Origin: Anaerolineae bacterium
GTDB taxonomy: Bacteria > Chloroflexota > Anaerolineae > JACIWR01
DNA: 16,649 bases
NCBI GenBank assembly: GCA_021162125.1
Contig: JAGGZG010000362.1
Span: forward strand, 1 to 16,649
Direction: 5' to 3'
A program made the position numbers and the translations under genes. The notes below the pieces were generated by a model. That model ran no database searches, was not told where the DNA came from, and saw only the letters and a list, made by a program, of their open reading frames with translations. This document shows positions 1 through 7,052 of the stretch, piece after piece (the stretch's first letter is position 1; every line of letters begins with the position of its first letter).

Positions 1-7
1 GCCGGTA

Positions 8-46
8 GCAAAAGGCACTACACCAGCGAATTTCGCTCCCTTTTGC
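8..46. repeat. Interrupted inverted repeat near the window edge
   Basis: The arms GCAAAAGG (8-15) and CCTTTTGC (39-46) are perfectly complementary. A second nested pair, AGCGA (25-29) and TCGCT (33-37), closes on a three-base loop. It may be the terminator of a gene lying left of the window, but there is no long T run and that gene cannot be seen. The rest of 1-135 shows only a small GTAA-loop hairpin at 100-115 (CGCTTT/AAAGCG) just upstream of the next gene's ribosome binding site. Confidence 0.4.
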
Positions 47-135
47 CCCTTAACTTGATGCCTATGGGGACTGAGGGAGGGCGAGTGGCGAACCACGGAC
101 GCTTTGTAAAAAGCGCAAAACTGCTGGAGTGAATC

Positions 136-2631
136 ATGCGCGGACGGCTTGTCTTGATTGGGTTCCTCGTCGCCGGGCTGCTGGGCGTGATTGCCGGTCG
201 GGCTGTGGCCGCTCCGCCGTCGGTTCCACAGGCGCAGACGACCTCTCTCTCTCCATTGGCGCTGGCCGAACGCTACGCCCCGGCTCTCTTTTTCCACGAG
301 GACGAGGTCTTTCTCCCGCAGTGTGTGGCGGTGATGATTGACCACGCCCGGCTGCGGGTAAAAGGCGCGGAGCAAGGCATTACCAACCGGCCCAGCGAGG
401 ACGCCCTGTTCCAGAATTACGGCGCGGAATACTTCCTCGACCTGTGGTATGGCGCGGAGGGCAACAGCGGCTACCTGAACTACACCGCCCACCGCGACTT
501 TTACGATCTCTTCCTGCGACCCGGCTCCGGCCGGCAATCGTCGGCATACCCGGTAACTGCCTACGCGCACCTGACCACCGACGAGGCCAGCGGGCGCACC
601 GCGCTGCAATACTGGCTCTTTTACTACTACAACGATTCCTACAACAAGCACGAGGGCGATTGGGAGATGGTCACCGTGGTACTGGACGCCGCACAGCAAC
701 CGGAGTTCGTGACCGTCACCGCTCACCACGGCGGAACGCGGCGGCTGTGGGAGAACGTGCACGTGGTGCAGGACACGCACCCCGCCGTGTACGTCGCCCG
801 TGGGTCGCACGCTAATTACTTCGTCGGCCCGGAGCTTTATCCCATCACCTTCCAGTTTTTCACCCGGCGGGTATCGGCCTACGACCGCACCGGTAGCGAG
901 GGGCCGGTCATCCCCCAGGTGGTGCTCATCCCCTCGCGCCAGGAATTACTGGCCAACCCCGACGCTTACCCGGAGCTGCACTGGCTGCGCTTTGAGGGCA
1001 ATTGGGGGGAGCAGGCTTTTCAGGCGGATTTTGGCGGCCCGGTGGGTCCAGCGGACAAGGGCGAGCAGTGGGAGAAGCCGGTGCAATGGGCTGAGGAGCA
1101 GCCGTGGGACGAGGAGGAATGGTACCGCACCCGCCCCCGCGCTGATCTCTCCCCCGCCGCTGCAACTGCTTACGATCTGGAGATGGAATGCCCTACCGTC
1201 GGCGGTGGCTGGCCGGAGGTGGAGCGTCTGGCCCGTACCGGTGGGGGTGGGGAGGCGGCCATCCTGCACGTCTACCCGCCGGCGGATAGCCCGATCACTG
1301 TGCGCTTGCGGGCCGTCGCCGTGCCGCCCCTGGAAATGGAAAACACCGCCCCGTTGATTCTGAATGTGGCCTGGCCGGACATCGCCAGAGGGCGGGTGGG
1401 CCGCTTCAGCTATGAATTGCCTGCCTGGTCAGCCGGGGCCCAGGCGACTCTGCTTCTGCACGGCGGGTCAGACCTCGTCCTGGCCTTCGACGCCGACGGT
1501 GACGGCACAAGCGAGCAGGCCATCCAGCCGGCCTCGGCTCGCTGGGAGGACGAGAATTTTCGCGCTCAGGACGTGGTTGTGCTCACCCTGACGGCGGCGC
1601 AGGTGGTCAGCGGGGTATCGCGGGCGCTGATCCTGGCCCTGATCCCGCCGGTCATCTATTTGCTCGTCGTCTGGTGGGCGGATCGCTACGAGCGCGAGCC
1701 GTTCGCCCTGATCCTGGCCACTTTCGTGTGGGGCGCGTTGCCGGCGTTGCTCCTGGCGGCGGGGCTACGGTTGAGCTTCGAGGTGCCGTTACAGGTGCTG
1801 GGCCGCCATCGGCTGGAGGTGGTGAGCGGGACTCTGCTGGCTCCCCTGGTCGAGGAATTGCTCAAAGCGGCGGCAGTGGCTTTGATTTACTGGCGCTGGC
1901 GTGACGAATTTGACAACGTCCTGGACGGCATCGTCTACGGCTCGATGGTCGGTTTTGGCTTTGCCATGACCGCCAATCTGCTGACCTACGTTGGCAATTT
2001 CCTGTTCGACGGGTACGCGGGCCTGAACCGGGCCATCTTCTTGCAGGGGCTGGTCTTCGGGCTGAATCAGGCGTTGTATAGTGCGCTGGTCGGGGCGGGC
2101 TTCGGGATGGCACGGATGGTGCGTAAGGGCCGGAGGAGCCGCTGGTTGTGGCCGCTGGGCGGACTGCTGATCGCGGTGACGGCGCACACATTGCAGAATA
2201 CGGCCACTCACCTGGCCGTCGCCGACGTCACTCCCTGGCTGTTCCGCGTCGCCGTGGTGTCGAGCTGGGCCGGGGTGCTCGTTGTCGTCGCCGTGCTCAT
2301 CGGAGTTGGCGATAGGGAGAGGCGTATCGTGGCCCGGCAGATGCAGGACGAGGTGGCGCGGGGTACTTTACCGGCTGGGCGTTACGAGTGGGTGGGGAGC
2401 TATCTGGGCCGGGTGCGCATACAGTGGCGCATGGTCTTGCGCGGGCAATTCCGCCGCTGGTGGGTGTTGCGCCGTTTCACACGGGCTTGCACAGAGCTGG
2501 CTTTTCGCAAGGAGCGGGTCGCCCGTCTGGGGCCGGAGAGTGTGCCTTCGGGCCTGATTGACCGCCTGCGTGAACAGGTGATCGAATTTCGCGCTCGGCT
2601 TGAATCAGGTGACGAGGTGCCCGGCACTTGA
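136..2631 (+). CDS. Exported Vps62-like / PrsW-family membrane fusion protein
   Basis: 831 aa. The ATG start has GGAG six bases upstream (126-129). Residues 1-26 look like a cleavable signal peptide ending AVAA. Residues about 45-330 resemble the Vps62 family (APALFFHEDEVFLP, YWLFYYYND, KHEGDWEMV, ARGSHANYF). A beta-rich stretch follows with a calcium-loop-like DADGDG at 452-457. From about 495 to 725 there are several membrane helices that match the PrsW intramembrane metalloprotease family: EELLK at 573-577 and DGIVYGSMVGFGFA at 597-610. The expected FxxxE glutamate is Ala613, the expected His in the HAL(F/Y)(T/S) motif is Gln645, and the last His is kept (His684). Protease activity is therefore doubtful. 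A basic, probably cytoplasmic tail (about 726-831) follows. The last residues (EVPGT) are encoded by a palindrome that also contains the stop. The family calls are from recalled motifs; the function of the fusion is unknown. Confidence 0.8.
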   Translation: MRGRLVLIGFLVAGLLGVIAGRAVAAPPSVPQAQTTSLSPLALAERYAPALFFHEDEVFLPQCVAVMIDHARLRVKGAEQGITNRPSEDALFQNYGAEYFLDLWYGAEGNSGYLNYTAHRDFYDLFLRPGSGRQSSAYPVTAYAHLTTDEASGRTALQYWLFYYYNDSYNKHEGDWEMVTVVLDAAQQPEFVTVTAHHGGTRRLWENVHVVQDTHPAVYVARGSHANYFVGPELYPITFQFFTRRVSAYDRTGSEGPVIPQVVLIPSRQELLANPDAYPELHWLRFEGNWGEQAFQADFGGPVGPADKGEQWEKPVQWAEEQPWDEEEWYRTRPRADLSPAAATAYDLEMECPTVGGGWPEVERLARTGGGGEAAILHVYPPADSPITVRLRAVAVPPLEMENTAPLILNVAWPDIARGRVGRFSYELPAWSAGAQATLLLHGGSDLVLAFDADGDGTSEQAIQPASARWEDENFRAQDVVVLTLTAAQVVSGVSRALILALIPPVIYLLVVWWADRYEREPFALILATFVWGALPALLLAAGLRLSFEVPLQVLGRHRLEVVSGTLLAPLVEELLKAAAVALIYWRWRDEFDNVLDGIVYGSMVGFGFAMTANLLTYVGNFLFDGYAGLNRAIFLQGLVFGLNQALYSALVGAGFGMARMVRKGRRSRWLWPLGGLLIAVTAHTLQNTATHLAVADVTPWLFRVAVVSSWAGVLVVVAVLIGVGDRERRIVARQMQDEVARGTLPAGRYEWVGSYLGRVRIQWRMVLRGQFRRWWVLRRFTRACTELAFRKERVARLGPESVPSGLIDRLREQVIEFRARLESGDEVPGT

Positions 2632-2647
2632 AAAGTGCCGGGCACCT
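2615..2647. repeat. 15-bp perfect palindrome containing the stop of the upstream gene
   Basis: The left arm 2615-2629 (AGGTGCCCGGCACTT) and right arm 2633-2647 are exact reverse complements around a three-base GAA loop. The upstream gene's TGA stop (2629-2631) spans the end of the left arm and the loop, so the palindrome encodes its last residues. The ribosome binding site of the next gene begins six bases after the right arm. GTGCCxGGCAC palindromes of this kind occur as dispersed intergenic repeats in several bacterial phyla (from memory). It could also act as an RNA hairpin between the two genes. Confidence 0.85.
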
Positions 2648-2665
2648 TACGTGGGGGAGATTTCA

Positions 2666-4150
2666 ATGACCGAACTCGACATGCCGCGTTTTTTCCCTCC
2701 CGGCTCGCTGGCCGAGCGGATAGCCTGCTTCGTGCGCGACCAGGGTGTCGAGGCTTACCTGGTGGGCGGCTGCGTCCGTGACGCGCTCCTGGGCCGATCC
2801 AGCCACGACCTGGATTTCGTGGTTATCGGTCGGGCGCTGAGCATCGCTCGCCGGGTGGCGAACCATTTTGGCGCTGCTTTCTACGCGCTGGACGCCGAGC
2901 GCGACACCGGGCGGGTGATCTTTCGCCAGGGCGAGGGACAGGAGCCCTTCTACGTGGATTTTGCCGCCGCGCGCGGGGGCAGCCTGGCCGCCGACCTGGC
3001 CCTCCGTGATTTCACCATCAACGCCATCGCCGTCCGCCTGGACGGCGCGCAGGTGGTGGACCCCCACGGCGGGCGCGTGGACCTGTCCGCTGGATTGCTG
3101 CGTGCCGTATCCGATCGTGCCTTCCGGGACGATCCGCTGCGTACCATGCGTGCGGTGCGCCTGGCGGCGGAGTTGGGTTTCGAGATCGAGCCTCGCACCG
3201 AGGCTCTGCTGCGCCAGGCCGTGCCCTTGCTCGGGGACGTGTCCGCCGAACGCGCCCGCGACGAGCTGTGCAAGCTGCTGGCCCTGCCCGGCGCGGCGCA
3301 CAGTCTGCGCCGTCTTTCCGAATTTGGCCTGCTGGCCGTTCTTTTGCCAGAAGTTGAGGCCCTGCGCGGGGTGACCCAGTCCGCACCGCACCAGCTTGAC
3401 GTGTTCGAGCACACGCTGGAGACCGTGCGCTGGGCGGAGGAGATCATCGCCGCTGTGCAGCCGGGGCAGCAGCCGGCCCTGGAGGCGCTGGGCCTTTCAT
3501 CGCTGAGCCGCTTCCCGCTGGCCGTGCACCTGGCGGAACGCACATCTGGCGGGCGCACGCGGGCGGTTCTCCTCAAACTCGCTGCCCTGCTCCACGACGT
3601 GGGCAAACCGGTCACGCGCACCGTCGAACCGGATGGGCGCATTCGTTTTCGAACCCACGAGCAACGCGGCGCGACCCTGGCCGCTCGAACTCTCACTCGT
3701 CTGCGGTTCAGCGTCCAGGAGGTGCGGTTGGTGCAGGCGCTGGTTGCCAATCACATGCGGTCTATGTTCATGTCTGCGCGGCGGCTTCCCAGCCGGCGGG
3801 CGATCTACCGCTTTTTCCGCGACACCGGGGAGGCGGGGGTGGACGTGGCCCTTCTTGCCCTGGCCGACCATCGGGCCGTCTGGGGAGCGGCGCTCGTCCC
3901 TGAGCGTTGGGCGCACTTGGTAGAGGTCGTTACCCTGCTGCTGACTCACTGGTACGAGCGCCGCGAGCGGACCATCGCCCCGCCGAAGCTGATCAGCGGT
4001 CGTGATTTGATGGAGCGATTCGGTCTGGAGGAAGGGCCGCGTATCGGTGAGCTGCTGGAGGCAGTGCGCGAGGCGCAGGTGATGGGTCAGGTACGCACCC
4101 GCGAAGAGGCCCTGGCCTGGGTGGAGCGGATTCTGATTGCAGGCGAGTAG
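2666..4150 (+). CDS. cca: CCA tRNA nucleotidyltransferase / poly(A) polymerase family protein with HD domain
   Basis: 494 aa from ATG 2666, chosen because GGGGGAG lies at 2653-2659. An in-frame ATG at 2600 would lie inside the previous gene and read through the palindrome. The enzyme adds or repairs the 3' CCA end of tRNA in the cytoplasm. Visible class II features are the nucleotidyltransferase motif LVGGCVRDALLGR (32-44) with the metal-binding DLD at 48-50, RDFTINA (114-120), and the RxxDPLRTMRAVRLA head/neck motif (about 151-167). An HD-type motif, LLHDVGK (308-314), is followed by His331 and NHMR (362-365), as in CCA enzymes with a phosphohydrolase domain. Length is ordinary for cca with an HD domain. 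Whether it adds full CCA or only part of it cannot be read from the sequence. The gene ends inside a palindrome. Confidence 0.93.
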   Translation: MTELDMPRFFPPGSLAERIACFVRDQGVEAYLVGGCVRDALLGRSSHDLDFVVIGRALSIARRVANHFGAAFYALDAERDTGRVIFRQGEGQEPFYVDFAAARGGSLAADLALRDFTINAIAVRLDGAQVVDPHGGRVDLSAGLLRAVSDRAFRDDPLRTMRAVRLAAELGFEIEPRTEALLRQAVPLLGDVSAERARDELCKLLALPGAAHSLRRLSEFGLLAVLLPEVEALRGVTQSAPHQLDVFEHTLETVRWAEEIIAAVQPGQQPALEALGLSSLSRFPLAVHLAERTSGGRTRAVLLKLAALLHDVGKPVTRTVEPDGRIRFRTHEQRGATLAARTLTRLRFSVQEVRLVQALVANHMRSMFMSARRLPSRRAIYRFFRDTGEAGVDVALLALADHRAVWGAALVPERWAHLVEVVTLLLTHWYERRERTIAPPKLISGRDLMERFGLEEGPRIGELLEAVREAQVMGQVRTREEALAWVERILIAGE

Positions 4151-4175
4151 GGGCGTGTTTCAAACACGCCCCTAC
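4147..4175. terminator. 14-bp palindrome supplying stop codons to both convergent genes
   Basis: The arms 4147-4160 (GTAGGGGCGTGTTT) and 4162-4175 (AAACACGCCCCTAC) are exactly complementary around one base. The left arm holds the TAG stop of cca (4148-4150). The right arm, read on the other strand, holds the TAG stop of the convergent gene (4172-4174). A hairpin with T-rich and A-rich flanks at its tip between two converging genes could work as a bidirectional terminator. GTAGGGGC...GCCCCTAC palindromes also occur as dispersed repeats in Chloroflexota and cyanobacteria (from memory), so a mobile repeat origin is equally possible. Confidence 0.8.
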
Positions 4176-4537
4176 TTCGGGCCAAAGATTTTGACCAGCG
4201 CGCGGGCGATGAGGAACACTGCCCAGGCAGTGAGGGCCATGCCGGCCAGGGCGAGCTGCCCCTCGTCAACGATGGACTCTACCTGCGTTCCATCCGGGGT
4301 GACCACCAGCACGCCGATGGGCCGGGCCGACACCCCGCCCCCGCCACCCGCGCCGGTGCCGGTATCCTCATCTGGCGAAGTGCCCTCGCCGAAGCCCAGG
4401 CCAAATCCATACGAGACCTGAGCGATGGGAATAATTGTCCTCTCGCCCACAGTCTGCGGCTGGCCGAAGACGGCGTTCACCTGTGCGCTCTGCTTCAGAT
4501 CATCAAAAGAGTCGAACAGTCTGTCCACTGACGACAT
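4172..4537 (-). CDS. GerW/YtfJ-family small membrane-anchored protein
   Basis: 121 aa. The start is the ATG at 4537, preceded by AAAGGA; a longer reading from 4600 lacks a ribosome binding site. It resembles the GerW (YtfJ) sporulation protein family: VFGQPQTVGERTIIPIAQVSYGFG, a Gly-rich loop (GAGGGGGVSA), then RPIGVLVV and a final beta strand. In Bacillus this family is linked to spores, but it is also widespread in bacteria that do not sporulate, so no role in sporulation is claimed. Unlike classical YtfJ, this protein ends in a predicted membrane helix (LALAGMALTAWAVFLIARAL) and a short basic tail, so the soluble domain is probably held at the membrane. The neighbour upstream on the same strand has the same layout. 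Confidence 0.75.
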   Translation of the reverse strand: MSSVDRLFDSFDDLKQSAQVNAVFGQPQTVGERTIIPIAQVSYGFGLGFGEGTSPDEDTGTGAGGGGGVSARPIGVLVVTPDGTQVESIVDEGQLALAGMALTAWAVFLIARALVKIFGPK

Positions 4538-4598
4538 AGTTACACGTCCTTTCTGTGCTGAACGCAATTCGGTTTTGTGAAAATGAGGTGAGACGAAC

Positions 4599-4626
4599 AC
4601 GTATTGCGTGCTGCGTGTTGTGTTTT
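4599..4626. repeat. Short degenerate heptamer repeat
   Basis: Four 7-base units run head to tail: ACGTATT, GCGTGCT, GCGTGTT, GTGTTTT. They fill much of the 88-base gap between the two GerW-like genes and reach the stop codon of the upstream one. GCGTATT-like heptamer runs are a familiar kind of spacer DNA; no function is suggested. Confidence 0.45.
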
Positions 4627-4997
4627 CACTCCCGCAAACGATCAGCCAGGCGCACGAGCAGTGACAGGAGCAAGGGCAGGGCCAGGGCCACTGCCAGTAA
4701 AGCCAGGAGGATTGCCCGGGTCTCGTCGCGGATGGGAATGCGCCGCGTGCCTGCCGTCGTCGTCTCTATGACGGCCAGGGGTCGGAGGCGGGTTACGCCC
4801 ACCCCCCAACCGCCGAGGCGGCGGGTACCCACCACGCCGCTGCGCCGCGTAAACGACGTAACGCGCACCACCGGCGTCAGCCGCCGCTCGCCGACGACGA
4901 TGGGTTCGCCGAGCACTGTGCGCACCTCCACCGGCCCCAGTTCCAGGCGGGCCCTCCGCAAGTTCTCACGCGCCGGTTTGTCAGATGGTCGGCTCAT
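4626..4997 (-). CDS. Small GerW-like protein with C-terminal membrane helix (divergent paralog)
   Basis: 123 aa. The ATG at 4997 has GAGGAG five to six bases upstream; an in-frame GTG at 5009 is a weaker alternative. The protein is less conserved than its downstream neighbour but follows the same plan: EVRTVLGEPIVVGERRLTPVVRVTS, a short Gly-containing stretch (GGWGVGV), TRLRPLAVIE, GTRRIPIRDE, then a strongly hydrophobic helix (ILLALLAVALALPLLLSLLV) and a charged end. Shared with the neighbour are VxG(Q/E)PxxVGER, the RP(I/L)xV strand and the closing DE before the helix. I infer an old tandem duplication. It lies 24 bases after the toxin gene on the same strand and may share its transcript. 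Confidence 0.65.
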   Translation of the reverse strand: MSRPSDKPARENLRRARLELGPVEVRTVLGEPIVVGERRLTPVVRVTSFTRRSGVVGTRRLGGWGVGVTRLRPLAVIETTTAGTRRIPIRDETRAILLALLAVALALPLLLSLLVRLADRLRE

Positions 4998-5021
4998 CTC
5001 TCTCCTCACACAGTGCTCTTT

Positions 5022-5279
5022 TCAAAGACTTCTGTAGATCTCTCGACGATGCCTTACTCGGAGTAGAATGATGTCTTGGTCTTCGACGTCATAGCGAATG
5101 CGATAGTCACCTACCCGCCAACGCCACTCACCCGTCTCGACAGCTTTGACTTTTCTCCCCCGGTGGGGATCTTGCTGGATTTTCTCCAAAGCCGCCAGTA
5201 CCCGCTTTTTCATCTCAGACGGTAGCTTCTTGAAATCTTTGGTAAATGTCTTGGTGGGAACAATTCTGAATTGCTTCAC
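5022..5279 (-). CDS. RelE-family type II toxin (mRNA interferase-like)
   Basis: 85 aa, normal for the family. The start is GTG (5277-5279), which overlaps the antitoxin stop as GTGA, the usual sign of translational coupling. The fold signature is clear: an N-terminal strand (KQFRIVPT), two helices (FTKDFKKLPSEMKKRVLAALEKI), then the basic beta sheet WRWRVGDYRIRYDVED and the C-terminal VRHRREIY that supplies Arg, His and Tyr residues typical of ribosome-dependent RelE nucleases. Such toxins cleave mRNA and are neutralised by the antitoxin encoded just upstream. Activity is inferred from the family, not shown here. Confidence 0.88.
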   Translation of the reverse strand: MKQFRIVPTKTFTKDFKKLPSEMKKRVLAALEKIQQDPHRGRKVKAVETGEWRWRVGDYRIRYDVEDQDIILLRVRHRREIYRSL

Positions 5280-5551
5280 CCGGTGTCCTCGGCGATTTTG
5301 TAGAGGTCTTCCAACGTGTCCACTTCACCGCGCTTATATTCCGCCCTCGCTTCCCTGATGCTGCTCAGGTATTCAGAGTCGGACAACTCGCCGATAGTTT
5401 CCATCATATCCTCGAAATCGTCAATGCTAATTAGCACGGCTATGGGGAGACCGTCCCTTTCGATCAGCAGGCGGCTCTTACTGTGCCATATCTCCTCGGC
5501 CAACTGTTCAAAATCCATTTTGGCCTTCTTAAGGCCGATCATCCTCATCAT
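5276..5551 (-). CDS. Phd/YefM-family antitoxin
   Basis: 91 aa from the ATG at 5551, chosen because AAGGAG lies seven bases upstream; the reading frame stays open further upstream but without a binding site. The N-terminal half (MDFEQLAEEIWHSK, then RLLIERDGLPIAVLISIDDF) fits the Phd/YefM DNA-binding fold, which usually represses its own promoter. The acidic C-terminal half (SDSEYLSSIREARAEYKRGEVDTLEDL) would wrap around and block the toxin. The order antitoxin then toxin with a 4-base overlap is canonical. A strong promoter lies about 50 bases upstream. Confidence 0.86.
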   Translation of the reverse strand: MMRMIGLKKAKMDFEQLAEEIWHSKSRLLIERDGLPIAVLISIDDFEDMMETIGELSDSEYLSSIREARAEYKRGEVDTLEDLYKIAEDTG

Positions 5552-5600
5552 CGTCGTTCTCCTTATCCCATAAGCGCGGCCTCTGGGTGTCTGCGATGCT

Positions 5601-5629
5601 ATTATACTGTACACCCCACCAATACGCAA
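5601..5629 (-). promoter_or_regulatory. Likely sigma-70-type promoter of the toxin-antitoxin operon
   Basis: Read on the - strand, a perfect -10 TATAAT (5606-5601) is preceded at 17 bases by TTGCGT (5629-5624), which keeps the TTG of the -35 consensus. A TGTACA palindrome lies within the spacer, directly against the -10, and could be an autorepression site. The antitoxin start is 50 bases downstream. The same transcript could continue into the two GerW-like genes, since no strong terminator is seen after the toxin. Confidence 0.65.
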
Positions 5630-5669
5630 GAGGGTGAACGCCCCACGCCCGCGCTGGCGGGGGCGAGTT

Positions 5670-5692
5670 CTCCCCCCGTGAAACGGGGGGAG
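5670..5692. repeat. 10-bp GC palindrome
   Basis: CTCCCCCCGT (5670-5679) and ACGGGGGGAG (5683-5692) pair perfectly around GAA. It is probably a dispersed intergenic repeat; it could form an RNA hairpin downstream of alr. Confidence 0.7.
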
Positions 5693-5727
5693 CTAGAGGG
5701 GGGCGACTCTCTCTCCCCCCCTCAGTC

Positions 5728-5754
5728 CCCCCTGCGCGCGAAGCGCGCGGGGGG
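5728..5754. repeat. 12-bp GC palindrome downstream of alr
   Basis: GCGCGC (5734-5739) and GCGCGC (5743-5748) close on a GAA loop. The stem extends outward with five C:G pairs and one T:G pair to 5728 and 5754. It lies about 100 bases past the alr stop on the - strand and could end that transcript, although there is no T run. It resembles its neighbour at 5670-5692 in having a GAA loop. Confidence 0.65.
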
Positions 5755-5851
5755 AAGTTGGCTACCTGTCCGCCCTTGAACCCGCTGCGGGGAATGCACC
5801 CCTGCTTCCGTGATGGCAAGGGAAAGGGGAATCGGTGGGTGGAAGGGATTC

Positions 5852-7024
5852 TCAGCCGCCCTTTTCTTCGACGAGTGGGCGGATGGCCACCACCTGTCCC
5901 CCGCGCAGGAACACCCGGGTCACGCGGGGCAGGATGCTGGTCGTCACCTCGTAATTGATGGTCTGCGCCCAGCGGGCTACCTCCTCGGCGGTGATCTCCG
6001 CTTCCCCCTGCCGCCCAAAAACCACCACTTCGTCGTCCTGACGCACGTCCGGGATGTCGCTCACGTCCACCACGAACTGGTCCATGCACACCCGGCCGAC
6101 GATGGAGGCGCGCTGGCCGTGGATGAGCACCTGGCCTTTATTGGAAAGGATACGGTGGTAACCGTCGCCGTAGCCCACCGGCACCAGGGCGACGGGGGTT
6201 GGACGGGTGGTGGTGTAGGTGCAGCCGTAACTGATGCTGGAGCCGGGTGGCAGTGTGCGCACGCGGGCCACCCGGCTTTTGAGGGTCATCGCCGGGCGCA
6301 GGGGGATCGCCGGTGCTACCTCGCCTGAGGGATGGAGGCCGTACAGGGCAATGCCGCAGCGCACCATGTCCAGGGCCATCTCCGGCAGGTCCAGCGTGGC
6401 GGCGCTGTTGGCTACGTGCTTCAGCGGGAAGGAGAAGCCCGCTTCCTTCAGTTGGGTGACCACGTCCATGTACGTCTTGAACTGGCGGTGGGTGTAGGTC
6501 TTGTCCGCTGCATCGGCGATGGCGAAGTGGGTGTACAGCCCCTCCAGACGCAGTCCTGGCAGGCGGCTGATCGCTCGCACGAAGTCCACTACCTCGCCGG
6601 GCAGCAGCCCGAAGCGACCCATGCCGGTGTCTACCTTGACGTGGATGGGCACCACTTTGTCCGATTCTCCGGCGGCGGTCGAGAGCGCTGTGGCTTGATC
6701 CCAGGTATTCACCGTGGGAGTGAGGTCCCAGCGGACAATGCGTCTGGCCTCGGCGGGCAGGGTGTAGCCCATGATGAGGATGGGCACGGTGAGCCCGGCC
6801 TGGCGCAGTTCGACTCCCTCCAGTGTGCGGGCCACGGCCAGACGGGTGGCCCCACCCTCCAGCGCCGCCCGCGCCACCGGCACCGCGCCGTGGCCGTAGG
6901 CATTGGCCTTGACAGTGACCATCAGCTCGATGTGGCCCCCGGCGCGGGCCTTGAGCGCCGCTGCGTTGTGAGCAATGGCGTCCAGATCAATCTCCGCCCA
7001 GGTGATGGTGTCGTTTAGCAGCAC
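5852..7024 (-). CDS. alr: Alanine racemase (PLP enzyme)
   Basis: 390 aa from the GTG at 7024, chosen because AAAGGGGA lies just upstream. This start also places the PLP lysine at residue 39, as in the well-studied Geobacillus enzyme. An upstream ATG at 7090 has no binding site. The enzyme interconverts L- and D-alanine in the cytoplasm and supplies D-Ala for peptidoglycan. Visible motifs are TVKANAYGHG with Lys39, HVKVDTGMGRFG, the catalytic tyrosine region SISYGCTYT (Tyr266), PVGYGDGYHR, and VGRVCMDQ followed by the C-terminal beta domain. Length is normal. It follows livF by 111 bases on the same strand, so it may be the last gene of the transporter operon or have its own control. Confidence 0.95.
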   Translation of the reverse strand: MLLNDTITWAEIDLDAIAHNAAALKARAGGHIELMVTVKANAYGHGAVPVARAALEGGATRLAVARTLEGVELRQAGLTVPILIMGYTLPAEARRIVRWDLTPTVNTWDQATALSTAAGESDKVVPIHVKVDTGMGRFGLLPGEVVDFVRAISRLPGLRLEGLYTHFAIADAADKTYTHRQFKTYMDVVTQLKEAGFSFPLKHVANSAATLDLPEMALDMVRCGIALYGLHPSGEVAPAIPLRPAMTLKSRVARVRTLPPGSSISYGCTYTTTRPTPVALVPVGYGDGYHRILSNKGQVLIHGQRASIVGRVCMDQFVVDVSDIPDVRQDDEVVVFGRQGEAEITAEEVARWAQTINYEVTTSILPRVTRVFLRGGQVVAIRPLVEEKGG

Positions 7025-7052
7025 GGTTTCCCCTTTCTGTTTTCTTGCACGA

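Larger units (their letters stand above)
5552..5851. other. 300-base region without a gene between the antitoxin and alr
   Basis: It holds the toxin-antitoxin promoter (near 5601-5629) and, at 5640-5790, C-rich and G-rich repeat DNA with two strong palindromes. Open frames across it translate only to Pro/Gly/Arg-rich low-complexity sequence and overlap the repeats, so I do not call a gene here. Confidence 0.7.

Noticed and set aside
2600..2665. Upstream ATG extension of cca
   Set aside because: It would overlap the previous gene and read through the palindrome; the ATG at 2666 has a strong GGGGGAG site and fits family length.
5529..6089. Open frame on the - strand across the repeat region and alr end
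   Set aside because: Its translation comes from GC-rich palindromic repeats and a shifted frame of alr; no ribosome binding site or family resemblance.
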